DNA from: Saprospirales bacterium | Lineage (GTDB): Bacteria > Bacteroidota > Bacteroidia > Chitinophagales > JADIYW01 | DNA: 26,116 bases | Direction of reading: 5' to 3' | NCBI GenBank assembly: GCA_016711605.1 | Contig: JADJSS010000013.1 | Coordinates: forward strand, 1-26,116 | Shown: one piece after another, positions 26,079 through 26,116 of the stretch | How the letters are laid out: each line of letters begins with the position of its first letter | Numbering within the stretch: the stretch's first letter is position 1 | Translations under genes and position numbers: made by a program | Notes under the pieces: model-generated | The model's input: only the letters and a program-made list of their open reading frames with translations | Database searches by the model: none | What the model was told of the DNA's origin: nothing

Positions 26079-26116
26079 TTTTAATTTAGTAAATGTTCGA
26101 TCTACTTTTGTTACAA

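Noticed and set aside
1..26116. CRISPR array, tRNA or insertion sequence
   Set aside because: No regular spaced repeats, cloverleaf-like sequence, transposase motif or terminal inverted repeats were seen.

Overview
The window is an AT-rich stretch of a Bacteroidota genome, probably of the Chitinophagales/Sphingobacteriales type. The signs are many short lipoproteins whose mature ends begin Cys-Lys-Lys-Glu/Asp, a sensor kinase with periplasmic TPRs paired with a LytTR regulator, an SPOR protein with PD40-like sequence, A-rich leaders without clear Shine-Dalgarno sites, and -7 elements of the TAnnTTTG kind. No tRNA, rRNA, CRISPR array or insertion sequence was seen. A strong caveat covers the whole window: even housekeeping genes (lepA, gcvH) are split by many single-base indels, mostly in homopolymers, while the reading continues well conserved in another frame. 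I read this as uncorrected sequencing error, so genes are annotated across their frameshifts and exact indel positions are approximate.

Layout. 1-2779 (+): a partial unknown gene, an rtcB-family RNA ligase and the release-factor homologue prfH, a likely RNA/ribosome repair operon that ends at a hairpin shared with a convergent unknown gene (2873-4314, -). 4497-8324 (+): a row of small secreted proteins. Four lipoproteins have almost the same 5' end; three share an Asp-rich motif and a C-terminal Gly-Trp domain, and one is lipocalin-like. A secreted lipocalin-like protein and a GH5 glycoside hydrolase follow. 8493-11193: a TPR histidine kinase (+) and a LytTR response regulator (-), convergent with an 8-base overlap. 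11324-14472 (+): four more lipoproteins and an alpha/beta hydrolase. 14473-15044 holds no convincing gene.

15045-18943 (-): a YugP-type zinc peptidase, a DUF4286-like protein, a long TPR protein, a VanZ-family protein and gcvH. 19240-20545 (-): a PD40/SPOR protein, divergent from an outer-membrane barrel protein (20792-21661, +). 21748-22315 (-): an unknown lipoprotein. 22455-24233 (+): lepA. 24409-26078 (+): a badly broken unknown secreted protein with a coiled coil.

The most interesting signal is regulatory. A pair of 13-base direct repeats with a 20-base period occurs twice, at 11218-11250 (between the LytTR regulator gene and a divergent lipoprotein gene) and at 12458-12490 (before another lipoprotein gene), each time 73-74 bases before the lipoprotein start codon. 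Together with the kinase/regulator pair inside the array, this suggests a local surface-lipoprotein regulon in which promoter-plus-signal-peptide modules have been copied onto unrelated mature domains.
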